Below are positions 1 through 10,240 of a stretch of DNA of 64,000 bases, piece by piece. How positions within the stretch are numbered: the stretch's first letter is position 1; each line of letters begins with the position of its first letter. The position numbers were made by a program, and so were the translations under genes. This DNA is from Hericium rajendrae (Eukaryota > Basidiomycota > Agaricomycetes > Russulales > Hericiaceae): assembly GCA_033439255.1 (NCBI GenBank), contig CM065879.1:4470501-4534500 (forward strand), in the 5' to 3' direction. The notes beneath the pieces are model-generated. The model ran no database searches, was not told the origin of the DNA, and worked only from the letters and a program-made list of their open reading frames with translations.

Positions 1-1212
1 TTGTATACTGAGGCCGTGACGGCGACGCGTGACAAACTTCACCAGGGAGTGCCGTTTCATCACGCTTTCGCCGATGCTTCCGTCCCGCCCATCGTCCCCT
101 GCCGTTCGCATTTCGATCACCCCAGCTCTCTCCACCGTCCTTCTTCTCTCCTCCCACCATCATGGACCTCACCCGCACTGCCGTCATGTCTCACTAAGAA
201 CGCAAGCGACACTGGATCGCCGAAGATTCAGGACATCGCAAGACCGCCACTACCAACTTCAAGGATGTCGTTCACGTGGCCCACATTCAAGCGAGCATGA
301 AGGAGAGCACGAAGGGGGTGCCTGATGTCTGCGCGATGTCAACCTGGAATTCAACTCTGTATGTTCACTTCAGGAACCTCGGAACCTCAAAAGGCTCGTA
401 TTTCAGGCGGTATGATATCTTATGTTATGCATCCTGGTAGATAGCTCTAGCTCTCTGTGATCTAGTTCCGGCTCAGTTGAGCATTGGTCTCTATATATTG
501 TCCTGCCGATCCTGCTCTCGAACGCGACAGGACGCGTCGCGTCGCGTCGCGATTGCGACACGGTCACATGGTTTCCGCAAAAGGTAACCGATCTTTGATG
601 CGCGAGACGATGGTCGAGCCAATTGTGTTCTGGAACACATCTTCTCGTGATGCCTCCAGTCCGCTCCACCTCTGCAGGAAAGGCGGAGGACACTGAATAG
701 ACGATATGTTGATAGTGGAATCTCGCCTTTTCTATCAAAGTGTCTGGAGGTGAGTCTATTCGTCCAAACTGAGGCGGCGGATGCTGAAGGAGCGCGTCCT
801 CCGTCTGGTCCGGTTTTCAGTATTGTTTCGCTAGCAACCAGAATGGCCCATGCATAAGACAATAGAGATAACCCCCGGTGCACCCGGGTGTTGATTTTCG
901 TGAAAGAGATCCCAGGTCACAAAGCGTTGGGCCCCCGCCTTTCATTTCCCGTCGCCGAGCATGTCAGCCGTTGCCGTTCGCAGTCCACTGCTCCCGCCCT
1001 CGTCCCAGCGCTAGCTGAAAGGCCTTTCTCCCGTTTCGCTTTTCCAAACTGGGAACAAGGGAATGAGACGGCCTGTTAGGCTTATAACTGAGCGCAAGGG
1101 CACTATTCACCTCCAACAGTGACTCGCTTCTCTACGTCAGTGACGCCCTGCTGAACTTCCTCTTCCCCGATCTGCCCTACAAACTATCAACCATCGAATT
1201 CGTCGAGGAGAA
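1..1212. other. No gene recognised at left edge
   Basis: Short open frames occur on both strands but none shows a recognisable domain, a convincing splice pattern or protein-like composition. A stretch near 1120-1260 has one frame that reads protein-like just upstream of the zinc-finger gene; it could be an upstream exon or a relic, and I cannot decide. Confidence 0.4.
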
Positions 1213-2766
1213 ATGCGCCTACCTCTCAATCTCTTCGGCTTCCATGGCGCGGACAATAGATCCGCACCATTGTCTTCAGCTGCGTTTGCAGCTGTCCCAT
1301 TCCCGGCCCAAGCGGGCCCGAGCTCAGTCTTGTTGTCCAACACCCCGCAAGCTCAGTCATATGACGCCTACAATTCGAGTTTCTCCCCAGCCGGCGACCA
1401 TGTCGACTTCTACCCCAGCCCATTCGACAATGGTATGGGCGATCTGGGACTGAACTGGAACGACAGCCTTCTGGCCGAATTAACTGGCAACACAAGTCAG
1501 ACGGCATCGCTTGAGAACACTTACCTCGCTACTCCCGGCCTTGGACACTCCACGCCTGCCTTGCCAGATCCAACTGAGCTGGTGCCATCATACTACTCAT
1601 CAAAGCCCTTGCTCCCCGACGCCACCATCAACGAAGTCGAATTCGGATTCGACACCTATCTTTCTGTCAGTGCTTTCGCCTTGTTAAACATAGTCGATAC
1701 TTACCAGTTTTTCCAGGAATCCACAAACCCTGGCTTCCTCTCTGACAGACGCGCCTGGGCCAGCCCCGCGCCAGAAGACATTCCTGCTCCAGAGGAGATC
1801 CCCGAAGAGACAACATGTCCAGATGACTGCTTCGACGTTACCAACCTTCCACTCGCGCTCCCAGAGTCGTCGCAAGGCCCGCCGCTCCGGCAGACATCCT
1901 ACGACACATCTCCGACGACGGCATCTTACGACAATAGCCTCTTTGAGCAATGCCTCGCGCTGTACTCGCCGGCTGCCACGTCCGTGGACGCCTGCTCTCC
2001 AAGCTGGTCAGCGGAGGCGAAGTTCAGCTGCCGTCTACTGGTGACCTCCTGGAATGGCTGTGCCCTGCGACCGCTGGCCCGTCTTCCGAGCCTGTCGCGA
2101 GCTCGAGCTCGAAGAGGCGACTCGAGGATGATGACGACGTCGCTCAACCGATGCGACGAAGAGGATCAAGGAAGAAGGGTTGTATCAAGGCCTTCTGCTG
2201 CCGCCACGTCCTGAAGAGCCGTCGAAGAGGAAGCATGAAGACGACGACGAGAGCATCGACGAGCCGTTGATGAAGAAGAGGAGAGAAGAGAAGCGTCCGG
2301 CACATAGTGCTGAGACACCAGCGCGAAGGGACTCTACGGAGGCCCTTCGCCACCACATAACTAGATTTGCGGGCCCCAGTCGTGGAGATTCTCCACGCCC
2401 GAGGACCGCATCAAATTCTCTGTCAGTGAGGTCGAAGGGCCGGAGGAGGAACACTCCGGCTCGTCATCCCAGACCGAACAGACCGAGGATTTAACCCCCG
2501 CATCCAGCGAGCCGATCCGGTGCACGCGTGCAGGATGCACCAAGACCTTCGGGCGCAATGCGGAGCGCGACCGCCACATCCGCTCGGTGCACGTCAAGGC
2601 GAAGCTCCCGTGTCCTGAGCCCGCCTGCACGTCACGCCTGAGCCGCGCCGACGCGCTCAGCCGGCACTTGAAGAGCCACCACCAGTACGCGCCGGCGCAC
2701 GCGCTGCAGAAGGCGAAGGCGATCGAGGCGGAGGTGATGGCCGCGATTGGGTGGGCGAACGAGTGA
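1213..2766 (+). CDS. C2H2 zinc-finger transcription factor
   Basis: Likely nuclear DNA-binding regulator. The C-terminus (codons 2521-2763) carries two C2H2 fingers in tandem: the first is C-x4-C-x12-H-x4-H starting CTRAGC, the second C-x4-C-x12-H-x3/4-H starting CPEPAC, followed by a short helical tail and a TGA at 2764. The N-terminal two thirds is rich in Pro, Ser, Asp and Glu, like an activation region, then a basic and acidic low-complexity stretch. Start chosen at the ATG at 1213, the first of the long frame. Predicted introns: 1666-1716 (51 bp, frame-neutral) and 1962-2011 (50 bp), which joins the first frame cleanly to a GGEVQLPS frame. A third intron near 2182-2240 is plausible. The stretch 2240-2380 changes frame once more without a splice pair I can make fit (an acceptor GGGCCCCAG ends at 2379), so either an intron is missed or a base is lost. 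Finger identity is sure; the middle of the model is not. Confidence 0.75.
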
Positions 2767-3794
2767 GGAGAGCGACTGAGTGTTGCTCATCCTTTTATAC
2801 TTCGCCGCGCATCGATGCAGAAGGCGTGATGCCGTGCTCCTTTGGCGAGGAGTACAAGGACGCGCGCTCGAGATGGTATGCGTTGTACTTTACCTGTGCA
2901 GGCTTTGTTCCAGAACGAGCAGGCCCGGTCCTGCGCACGCCCCGGCGACGAGCACCAACGATTCCTTTGCTCGTCTTTGTTGTTTATGCCTCCTTTTCTC
3001 CTTTGAATCCTTTCTGTTTACCTTTACTTCGCCGCCTAGACAACGGACGATCAGTAGTGTTTCGTTTGTACCATTCTCCTTGTATTTGAGTCGAAACGAC
3101 CTGTACTATCGATGTGTTAATTAGTGTCAATGATGATTCAAGATAGAGCACGCACCAAAGAGCCTGGGATTGAGTCTAGCTGAAAGCTGGTTAAGTTCAC
3201 GAGGACGAGAAAATAGCCGCCAAATACACTGGCACCTACAAAGTCCAACTGAGAGATAAGATTAGATCAAGATCGAACATCCCCGCCAGTCGACCAACGT
3301 CTCTGTCCCATATCTCATCAACCTTCCACTAACGATGGCCACGTTAGAGTCCAGTCTGTTACAGTGTTTAGGATGTACAGCACAGCTGAACTCGACATCA
3401 ACAGCGCTGGCTTACACAGCGACTTATCACTGCTTTGACGCTCTATGATAAGTCTCTCATCCGAGTCACGAACAACCGCCAGCGACGCACGCCTGGCTTT
3501 CTTGAGCAGACCATCTGGCGGTATGTCCTATGTCTTCCGGCGATATTATTGCTCTCTGGCGCTCCTTGAAATCTCAGTCTAAATCTCTGTTTATTCATTC
3601 TAGCTGACACTCTTGATCCAGAGAGAACGATAGTCACTCGAGTGGTTCGGCATTAATGATGGAGTTAATCCGTATCTCCCCGATGATATTGTCCATTGCT
3701 CGTGCACCACTATTATTGAACTACCGCGACGGACGGTGCATACCCTCGCGAGTCATCGTTCGCCAACGAGCGCCTTGAGTTTGGGCGCGGAAGT
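2767..3794. other. Intergenic, nothing assigned
   Basis: Holds the 3' flank of the zinc-finger gene and the upstream flank of the YCII-like gene. Only short frames without recognisable domains occur. No repeat or RNA gene seen. Confidence 0.5.
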
Positions 3795-3800
3795 TATAAA
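3795..3800 (+). promoter_or_regulatory. TATA box of the YCII-like gene
   Basis: TATAAA lies 84 bases upstream of the ATG at 3884, a usual basidiomycete spacing. Prediction from sequence only. Confidence 0.5.
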
Positions 3801-3883
3801 ATGGTGCAGAAAAGAGGCCGGATCATAAAAAGGCCACCCAGTCTCTCATTCTACTTGGTTCTATTTCTCGCTAGAGCATCAGC

Positions 3884-4383
3884 ATGTCGAGCATGCAGAG
3901 TACCCAGTCGAAGCACCTCTACATCCTCTGGGCGCGCGATCTCGCCGACGCGGAATGCTGGAGTCGCCGCCAGGCCGCGTCGCCCGAGCATCTCGACAAC
4001 GTCAACAAAAACTGGGAACCAGGCTTCATGAGTACGTGTGCTGTGTGTTCACAACGTACCAATCTTCATGTTTGTCGCGCCTTCGCAGGAGTGGCCGGCG
4101 TGACAGTACCACCCGAGTACGAGCACCTGCCGTTCCAGCAGAAGCAGTGGAACGGCTCCTGTGCTCATCCTCTGTGCCGAGAGCCTGGATGTCGCGTGGG
4201 GGGTTGTGAAGGGCGACGCGTTCTACAGACACAATGTGGTGAGTGCGAGATGCCGTTGGGCGGTGCTTGGCTGAATGCTGATACTGCGATTAGTGGGATA
4301 AGGACTCGATCGTCCTCATGCCTTTCCTGCCTGTGACGCCGATACCGGATCATGCGCCGCTCGTTCTGCCTGGGCAGCAATAA
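3884..4383 (+). CDS. YCII-related small protein
   Basis: The YCII fold is a small ferredoxin-like domain found in many enzymes of unclear reaction; substrate unknown. The N-terminus has the family pattern (YILWARDLADAE, then RRQAASPEHLDN), and the C-terminus ends with ESLDVAW, DAFYRHNVWD and LMPFLPVTP, all typical. Predicted exons are 3884-4031, 4089-4238 and 4294-4383, with introns of 57 and 55 bp bounded by GT-AG. The reading frame changes once in exon 2 at about 4158-4161, between NGS and VLILCAES: one base too many for the family pattern. No splice pair explains it, so it is either a consensus error or a disabled copy. A TATA box lies upstream. Family assignment is from motif order only. 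Confidence 0.7.
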
Positions 4384-4985
4384 GGCTACTTCGCACCACG
4401 ACTTGGAACGAGGCAGGCATGCGGCAACAGAAGGATGGAGCCATGGACGAGTGCTGTAAGTAGTGCGTTTCCGGGGCTATGTATCATTGAATTGATGCAA
4501 GAACGCAATCAACGCCGAGGCTGTGATGATAATCTGACATCAATCGACGAGTTCTTCCCGAAAAGTCCCCGTGTAGAGCGGCGACTTCAACAAAGGCAGA
4601 GCACACAGAGTGTCCGTACACCGAAAGCTGGTATGTAGTAGTCAACATGTGTTAGTGAAGTCGTACCTCGCTGTCTAGGGCATGAACGGCCTGACGCGTC
4701 GAGCCAGGCAGCAGCATGTTGCGCAGCACATAGTACATGCTGGATAGCTGAGCTTCTACGCAGAGTGAATTGGAACGTGCGTGATGGAGAAAGGGCCTCG
4801 AGCACGATGCAAGTCCATCATACGTACGTTCACCTGTTCTCGAAAGATACGTATCGCATTCCAGACCCGAATTCTGCTAGATTCTGCCCAGATATAGCAT
4901 ATCACATACATATAAGTAAGAGGTTCTCACAATGACAGTCGCAAGCGCGGATCAGCATGTGAAGGGAGATAGGAGCAGAACCATG
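4384..4985. other. Intergenic, nothing assigned
   Basis: No convincing gene on either strand. Short frames with splice-like sites occur at 4430-4640 but no domain or conserved pattern is visible. Confidence 0.4.
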
Positions 4986-4992
4986 TATATAA
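4986..4992 (+). promoter_or_regulatory. TATA box of the truncated secreted-protein gene
   Basis: TATATAA lies about 70 bases before the ATG at 5061. Confidence 0.55.
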
Positions 4993-5060
4993 GCACGTCA
5001 ACCTGGTATCCAACTGCAAGCATCCTTTTGACTCCTGCTACCACTCACCCTACATTCAAC

Positions 5061-5327
5061 ATGCATCTCCGCTCCCTGGTAATCGTGGCTGCGGCATCTA
5101 TTCTTCCTACCGTCATGGGCGGACCGATTGCTTACGGCCTTTGCCAGACAGGTGCGGTATCCATGAACCCAACCCAATCAACACGGACGTTGAGCTGATA
5201 TGAGAGGCGCGCCATAACAGGCTGTAACACCATGGCCGTAGCTGTCTTCGTGCGCACGTCGTATGCTGCCAATCACAGCGCGCACGAAGACAGCTGTCTT
5301 CGTGCGCACGCCTTAAACGATGTATAG
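5061..5327 (+). pseudogene. Small secreted protein gene cut by repeat junction
   Basis: Exon 1 (5061-5151) encodes a signal peptide (MHLRSLVIVAAASILPTVMG) and the start of a mature protein, GPIAYGLCQTG. A 69-bp intron (5152-5220, GT...ACAG) leads into exon 2, which reads CNTMAVA and then passes directly into the palindromic repeat at 5240. From memory, fungal small secreted proteins of this type continue with a further Cys and Ala-rich segment; here the frame runs on through repeat sequence to a stop at 5325-5327. The gene therefore lost its 3' part at the junction. I did not find the missing part elsewhere in the window. A good TATA box suggests it was functional before the event. Confidence 0.7.
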
Positions 5328-5360
5328 CGTGCGCACGAAGACACCCGTCCTCGCGCGCAT
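5240..5360. repeat. Palindrome array 1 (truncated)
   Basis: Starts with exactly one half of a hairpin (5240-5257, AGCTGTCTTCGTGCGCAC), followed by a complete hairpin at 5280-5307 with centre AGCT and a diverged one at 5329-5360. It lies in the predicted intron that follows the last exon of gene A (donor GTGAGC directly after 5393 on the minus strand). The left arm of the first hairpin is missing at the junction with the secreted-protein gene. Confidence 0.85.
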
Positions 5361-5392
5361 AGTTGGACAAGTAACAAGACATGATCGCTCAC

Positions 5393-7964
5393 CTCGAGCA
5401 GACCCTCCTTCACAAATGACAGTTGGGTGTGCATGTCCCTAAGGACTGTCATCGTCGGGATCGGGATCTTGAAGGTGTTGTCCCATAGGTACTGCTTCTC
5501 GCCATCCTCCAGCAAAGGCCACGGAAGCATGAACAGCATCACCTTCGTCGCAATGCCATCGCGGATCTTCTTCAGGTCCTTCTTTGTCATGCCAGGCACC
5601 AGTCGTGAGTTCTCCTCATGCTTGTTCTCCGACCAGGAATCCGCGAGCAATTTGATGAGGCCGAGGACGTAGTCTTCCCAAGCCTCGTCGTAGTCCTTGT
5701 TCTCCCCGTGGCGCATTCCTATCTTCCCCGCGTACTCCGTCCGCAACGTCTCATTGTACAGCGCGTCAATCTCGTCCATCACCTTCCCTTCCTCCAATGC
5801 GTAGAGCTCTCGCCATGCCTTCGGCACCTTCTGACCCATGATCCCCATCCACTCCTTTAGCGTCCCTTCCATCTCCACCCAGTCTGCCTCCACCGCATCC
5901 CACTCCTTCTCCATCTCCTCAAACGCAGGATCCTCCTCGTCCATGGCATTCAGCTCCGCCTTCACACGCTCCCATTCTTCCAGTTTATCCCAGACCTCCT
6001 GCGCTGTGTACGGGAGATCCACAGGCGTCACAACCAGGTCCAGGACGTCCATCACATCCAACGCGATCGAGAACAACATCTGTTCGTTCGCCGGTAAGCC
6101 ATCTATCCAACTCATCCTAACATATCGCACTGCACACTCACCGCACCATGACCACCCCACCCCATGTCCTGCACCTCAGATACCTGGTGCAATGGTGACC
6201 CAGCCTGCCACCAATGCATTCCATACGTCCTCATCGTCACAAGAAATCGGTGGACGTGCGGCGTCCTTACTACCTGCTCCGGAACTCGCGTCTTCTTCTC
6301 CTCAGCACGAAGGTATGTCGTTACTATCTCCGTCACCTCAGACGTCTTCGGACGCCATGGCACAGGCTTCGCATTGCGCGCTCTGGCTTCTCTCGCCTTC
6401 TCCTCAACATGTGTCTGCAAGCGCGAGTGGATCACGTTGATCCGGTTCACAAACCGTTCGTTGTCTTGCTCAACTAGCTCCGGCAACGACGTGTTTCTCG
6501 ACAGATGCAGCCCGAGTGCCCGCCCATTCGCATTCACAAGCCCTGCAAATGACAAGTTGTATGATGTTAGCATACACTTCCACACACCACATACGACCAG
6601 CAATTCGTGAACCTAGAACGACACTTACTCGAATCAAAGAACTCGCATACGAAGACGCACATCCCACGATAGCTGCTCTGCACGCTCGTGAAATGCTCCT
6701 CTGCAATCACCCTCCCCTTCCGCAAACGCTCTGCCTTCTTCGTCCCTTCCCCCGCCTCCTCAGCTGCTCGCGCCGTCTCCAGCTTCCCCCGTGTTCGAGC
6801 GACCGATGGCTTCATCTTCTCTGCATTGTGCGCCAACGCCGCCTTCCGGTGTTGCCCGCTCAGCACAGACACGACGCCTCCATCCTCCCGCACCACCGGC
6901 GTCCAAACCACCATCGGCGTCTGGTCACCAGGCTCCGGCCGCGTCTTCCGTAGCTGCGTCGTATCCACCCAGCTCGGCTTCACCGAAATCTTCATCGGAT
7001 TGACGTAGTAGAACACACCGTTCGTGTCGAATTCTTGCGCCAGCTTCAGCATATACGTATGCTGGATCAGCCGCGAGTTGTACTCCCCCCACCGCAATCG
7101 GTACGGCGCGTTCGGGTCCAGTTCAGCCCGCAGTTCATCGTCGAGGACGACGTACGCCCAACCAAGCCTCGCCTCGCTCGCCCGTATATCCATGTCCATA
7201 GTGTTCGACTGCTCCTTGCCCATCGTCAACTCCGCGCCACACCCAACTGGCACCCGCGTCTTCCCTTTCTTGTCCTCATACTTACTCACCTTCTCCTCGT
7301 CCTCCGTCGTTGCCTTTCCCTTTCCCTTGCCCTTTCCCTTCCCCTTCGCGTCCACCGTCATCTTCTCCTGTTTCTTCGGCTGACCGCGGCTCGTCGCTTC
7401 CTCCTCCTCCTCACCCTCCTGTCTCTCCTCCGACTCCTCCTCGCTCTCGTCCTTCTCCTCCTTCTCTTCCTCATCCTGCTGCCTTTTCTCCTTTCCCGCA
7501 CTTACCTCCTCCTCCCCTTCCTCCTCACTTTCCACTATCTCCTCCACCACTTCCGCCTTCTTCACCTTCTTTCTGCCCCTCCTCATCTCCACAATCTCGT
7601 CCTCTGGCTCTGGCGTCTCTCCTGGGATCCGATTACCCTCGTTCTCCTCGTCCACCATCTCCTTCTTTTTGCCACCGCCCTCCGGCCAACCGGCCTGCCT
7701 CCTCGCCACTGGACGTGGCTTCGGCTTCGCCTTCGGCAGCACCCCACCCTGTCCATCAGATGTAAGTCCCAAAACGTCATCCTCACGTCAGACACCACAA
7801 GCTCACCTGATCGCCGACTCCCTGCTCTATATTCTTTTTCTCCTTAGAGGCCCCACCTGTAGCGGGAGGGATGTTTTTTACGATCTTCGTAGACTGTTTA
7901 TCTTAGCTACGCCATCTGTTCACCACGATATAATACGTACCTCTATGTCGTTAGAAGCCGGCAT
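5393..7964 (-). CDS. Gene A: large protein with GQHR motif, 3' truncated
   Basis: Function not known. Start at ATG 7964 (MPASNDIE), then exons 7941-7964, 7807-7893 and a long one from 7748 joined by short GT-AG introns. Domains in order: Lys/Pro repeats (KPKPRP), a long Glu/Asp/Lys-rich acidic stretch, a globular part with WVDTTQL, RPEPGDQTPMVVW and VLSGQHRKAAL (about 6840-6960), a charged helix, then blocks sharing RNTSLPELVEQ, HVHRFLVTMRTYG, VPKAWRELYALE and PTMTVLRDM with gene B. GQHR with the preceding beta-rich segment recalls the DGQHR/ParB-Srx fold; this is inference. The last exon ends at donor GTGAGC (5393), and the downstream exons present in gene B are absent because the sequence joins the secreted-protein gene at 5240. 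So this is the 5' two thirds of a gene-B-like gene. An array sits about 290 bp upstream of its ATG. Confidence 0.7.
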
Positions 7965-8249
7965 TGGGTTTAGAATTCGATTGATTGAAGTCTGTGAGCA
8001 ATGTCTATGTTAGCCCCCCTGCAATCGAAGAACGAAACGTACAGGTTTCGAGACTGGTTTCAAGACTGGTAATCGACGTTGTGGTGGTCGACTGAGAGCC
8101 CTTCGCCCTCCGCGTCGTTCGATAAGTATCTCCTCGAACGCGTGTCCTCCTCGTGCTGTTCGGGTTCGGTAGTCACGTCCCACACCGACAGCATGGCGCT
8201 ACCACGTGTCATTTTTATTCACATTGGCTTACCTTCGCTACACATACGA

Positions 8250-8646
8250 CGCGCACAAGGACAGCTGTCTTCGTGCGCACTCTGTTCGACACGATAACGC
8301 GTGCGCACGAGGACAGCTGTCTTCGTGCGCACGCTGTTCGACACGATAACGTGTGCGCACGAAGACAGCCATCATCGTGCGCACGTCGTATGCTGTCAAA
8401 CAGCATGCGCACGAAGACAGCTGTCTTCGTGCGCACGCTGTTCGACACGATAACGCGTGCGCACGAGGACAGCTGTCTTCGTGCGCACGTCGTATGCTGT
8501 CGAACAGCGTGCGCACGAAGACAGCTGTCCTCGTGCGCACGCGTTATCGTGTCGAACAGCGTGCGCACGAAGACAGCTGTCTTCGTGCGCATGCTGTTTG
8601 ACAGCATACGACGTGCGCACGATGATGGCTGTCCTCGTGCGCACGT
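8250..8646. repeat. Palindrome array 2, upstream of gene A
   Basis: Eight hairpins of the form GTGCGCACGAAGAC-AGCT-GTCTTCGTGCGCAC with small changes, separated by two spacer types (one containing TTCGACACGATAACG, one GTCGTATGCTGT). Spacers in the right part are reverse complements of those in the left part, so the array also folds on a larger scale. It lies about 290 bp upstream of the gene A start, the same relative place as array 5 upstream of gene B. Confidence 0.9.
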
Positions 8647-9272
8647 CGTATGCTGTTTACTCACCAGACATGATGCATTATTATACTGCTTCATTCTGAT
8701 CATCCATGATCTGAATACTGCATGAACAGTCAGTATAAGCTACACGTTTGTTTGCCATCTGGCGTATGAATGAGCAACTATTATGCACCTTAAGAATGAC
8801 CATTGTAGCACTAATGAATGATAAGCATTAACTGCAAATTCACACTGTGTAATGTAGCATCCAGTTTGCGTAAATCAGAAGTATAATATATCTGATGTAT
8901 CTAGTATTTTGCGTACACATGAACTCATGTCAATTATTCATTTTGTACAATAAATTGTATCTCTATATTTCTATATATACATGGTAAGACATGCACACAC
9001 AAGGTCCCGTGTCCTTATGTGCAGCTATTATTCTATCTGACATGGTGCGCACAAAGACATGGGGCTTCGTGCGTGACTATTATAGATGATCAAAAGCAGA
9101 CTACATGCGCACAAGGACAGGTGTCCTTGTGCGCATGGTAAATATTAGGAAATGATCCATCAAAAATATCATGCATATCAGCCATTTCACACGATAAATA
9201 ATTCGTCCAAATACCTGATATTGACCGGACTACCCCCAGACAACCCCAACCCGGCCTTTCCCTTAACTGGAG
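8647..9272. other. AT-rich stretch with diverged hairpins and terminal block
   Basis: No gene. Three decayed versions of the hairpin core lie between about 9000 and 9140 (one reads GCGCACAAGGACAGG / GTCCTTGTGCGC). The last 120 bases, from about 9150, match 22320-22440 in order and sequence, with CCAACCCGGCC versus CCAACCCATCC and the shared end CTTAACTGGAGGAT. Confidence 0.7.
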
Positions 9273-9995
9273 GATGTAGCTCAAATAATTCGAATATTGT
9301 AGCTATAACTCTGAATGCTTCCACATCTGACCTAACATATGCAAAGCACATGTATGGTAAGTTTGAGCATGATCGGACCACACACAAATACGTGGCAAAA
9401 GTCAGTTATGTTCTTGAGAAGGTAACAGAGGGCAGACAATTTGAAAATGTATAGTATGACCACGAAGCTTTGTGAGTATGTATATTGAATGTACACAAAC
9501 ATGATTCATTCATCAGTTATGCAGCAGAGAGAATATCTGAATTATTTGAAGCTAATCAACATATGTATCTCCTAAAAAAAGATGTAGCTCAAATAATTTG
9601 AATATTGCAGTTATGATTCTGAAACTTTTCAAATCTCATCTAACAAATGCAAAGCACATATACTATAAGTTTGAGTGCGATCGAACCACACACAAATGTG
9701 CAGCAAAAGTTGCCTCCTCGAAGAGATGGTAGAGGGCAAACAATTTGAAAACATGTTGTATGATCATGAAACTTTGTGAGCATGTATATTTAATGTACAT
9801 GAATATGATTCATTCATCAGTTATGCAGCAGAGAGAATATCTGAATTATTTGAAGTCAATCAAAGTATGTATCTCCTAAAACAAGATGCAGCTCAAATAA
9901 TTTGAATGTTGCAGCTATGATTCTGAAACTTTGCATGTACAGCACTGCATATACCATGCACATACCATGCATGTTTGAGCAAGATTGGACCTTAG
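9273..9995 (+). repeat. Tandem repeat of about 305-308 bp
   Basis: Unit starts GATGTAGCTCAAATAATT at 9273 and 9581, with a third, partial unit at 9885 (GATGCAGCTCAAATAATT). Landmarks recur in each unit: CAAAGCACAT, GATTCATTCATCAG, TATGCAGCAGAGAGAATAT and TATCTCCTAAAA. Non-coding. Confidence 0.85.
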
Positions 9996-10051
9996 GATAA
10001 TGAGTGGTAGAGGTCTTCTCCTGGAGGGGGCCAATTTTAGACAAATATGCT

Positions 10052-10169
10052 CCAAACAATTCAGGCATTGCTCTTGGCAGGTCCATATTGCTGCAGCATC
10101 ATAATACAGCATGTATAAACAATATGTATGCACCCAAATGACCCCAACATTGCTGCCTGAATTGTTTGG
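10052..10169. repeat. Inverted repeat, 16-bp arms
   Basis: CCAAACAATTCAGGCA at 10052-10067 and its exact complement TGCCTGAATTGTTTGG at 10154-10169, with 86 bases between. It lies just beyond the 3' end of gene 2 and may be the trace of a small inverted-repeat element. Confidence 0.7.
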
Positions 10170-10240
10170 GCCATCTTCTCCTCCTTTCCTCCCCACAACA
10201 ATGATTGCCTTGCCGAGAAAGAACGGGACCGCCGTTTTTG

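Larger units (their letters stand above)
5240..9272 (-). repeat. Duplicated block, copy A
   Basis: Contains truncated gene A, its upstream flank (a stretch shared with copy B, for example TAATCGACGTTGTGGTGGT), palindrome array 2, an AT-rich stretch with diverged hairpins, and a terminal block ending CTTAACTGGAGGAT at about 9272. Copy B at roughly 17.8-22.44 kb has the same order and ends with the same terminal block. Coding and promoter parts are clearly homologous; array spacers are not. Confidence 0.75.

Noticed and set aside
8250-8646. CRISPR-like array of regularly spaced repeats
   Set aside because: The organism is a eukaryote, the repeats are full palindromes, and the spacers recur within an array rather than being unique.
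9150-9272. Helitron 5' end (TC start on the minus strand at the terminal block)
   Set aside because: No matching CTRR 3' end with a hairpin was found and no Rep/helicase gene is present; the TC start alone is not evidence.
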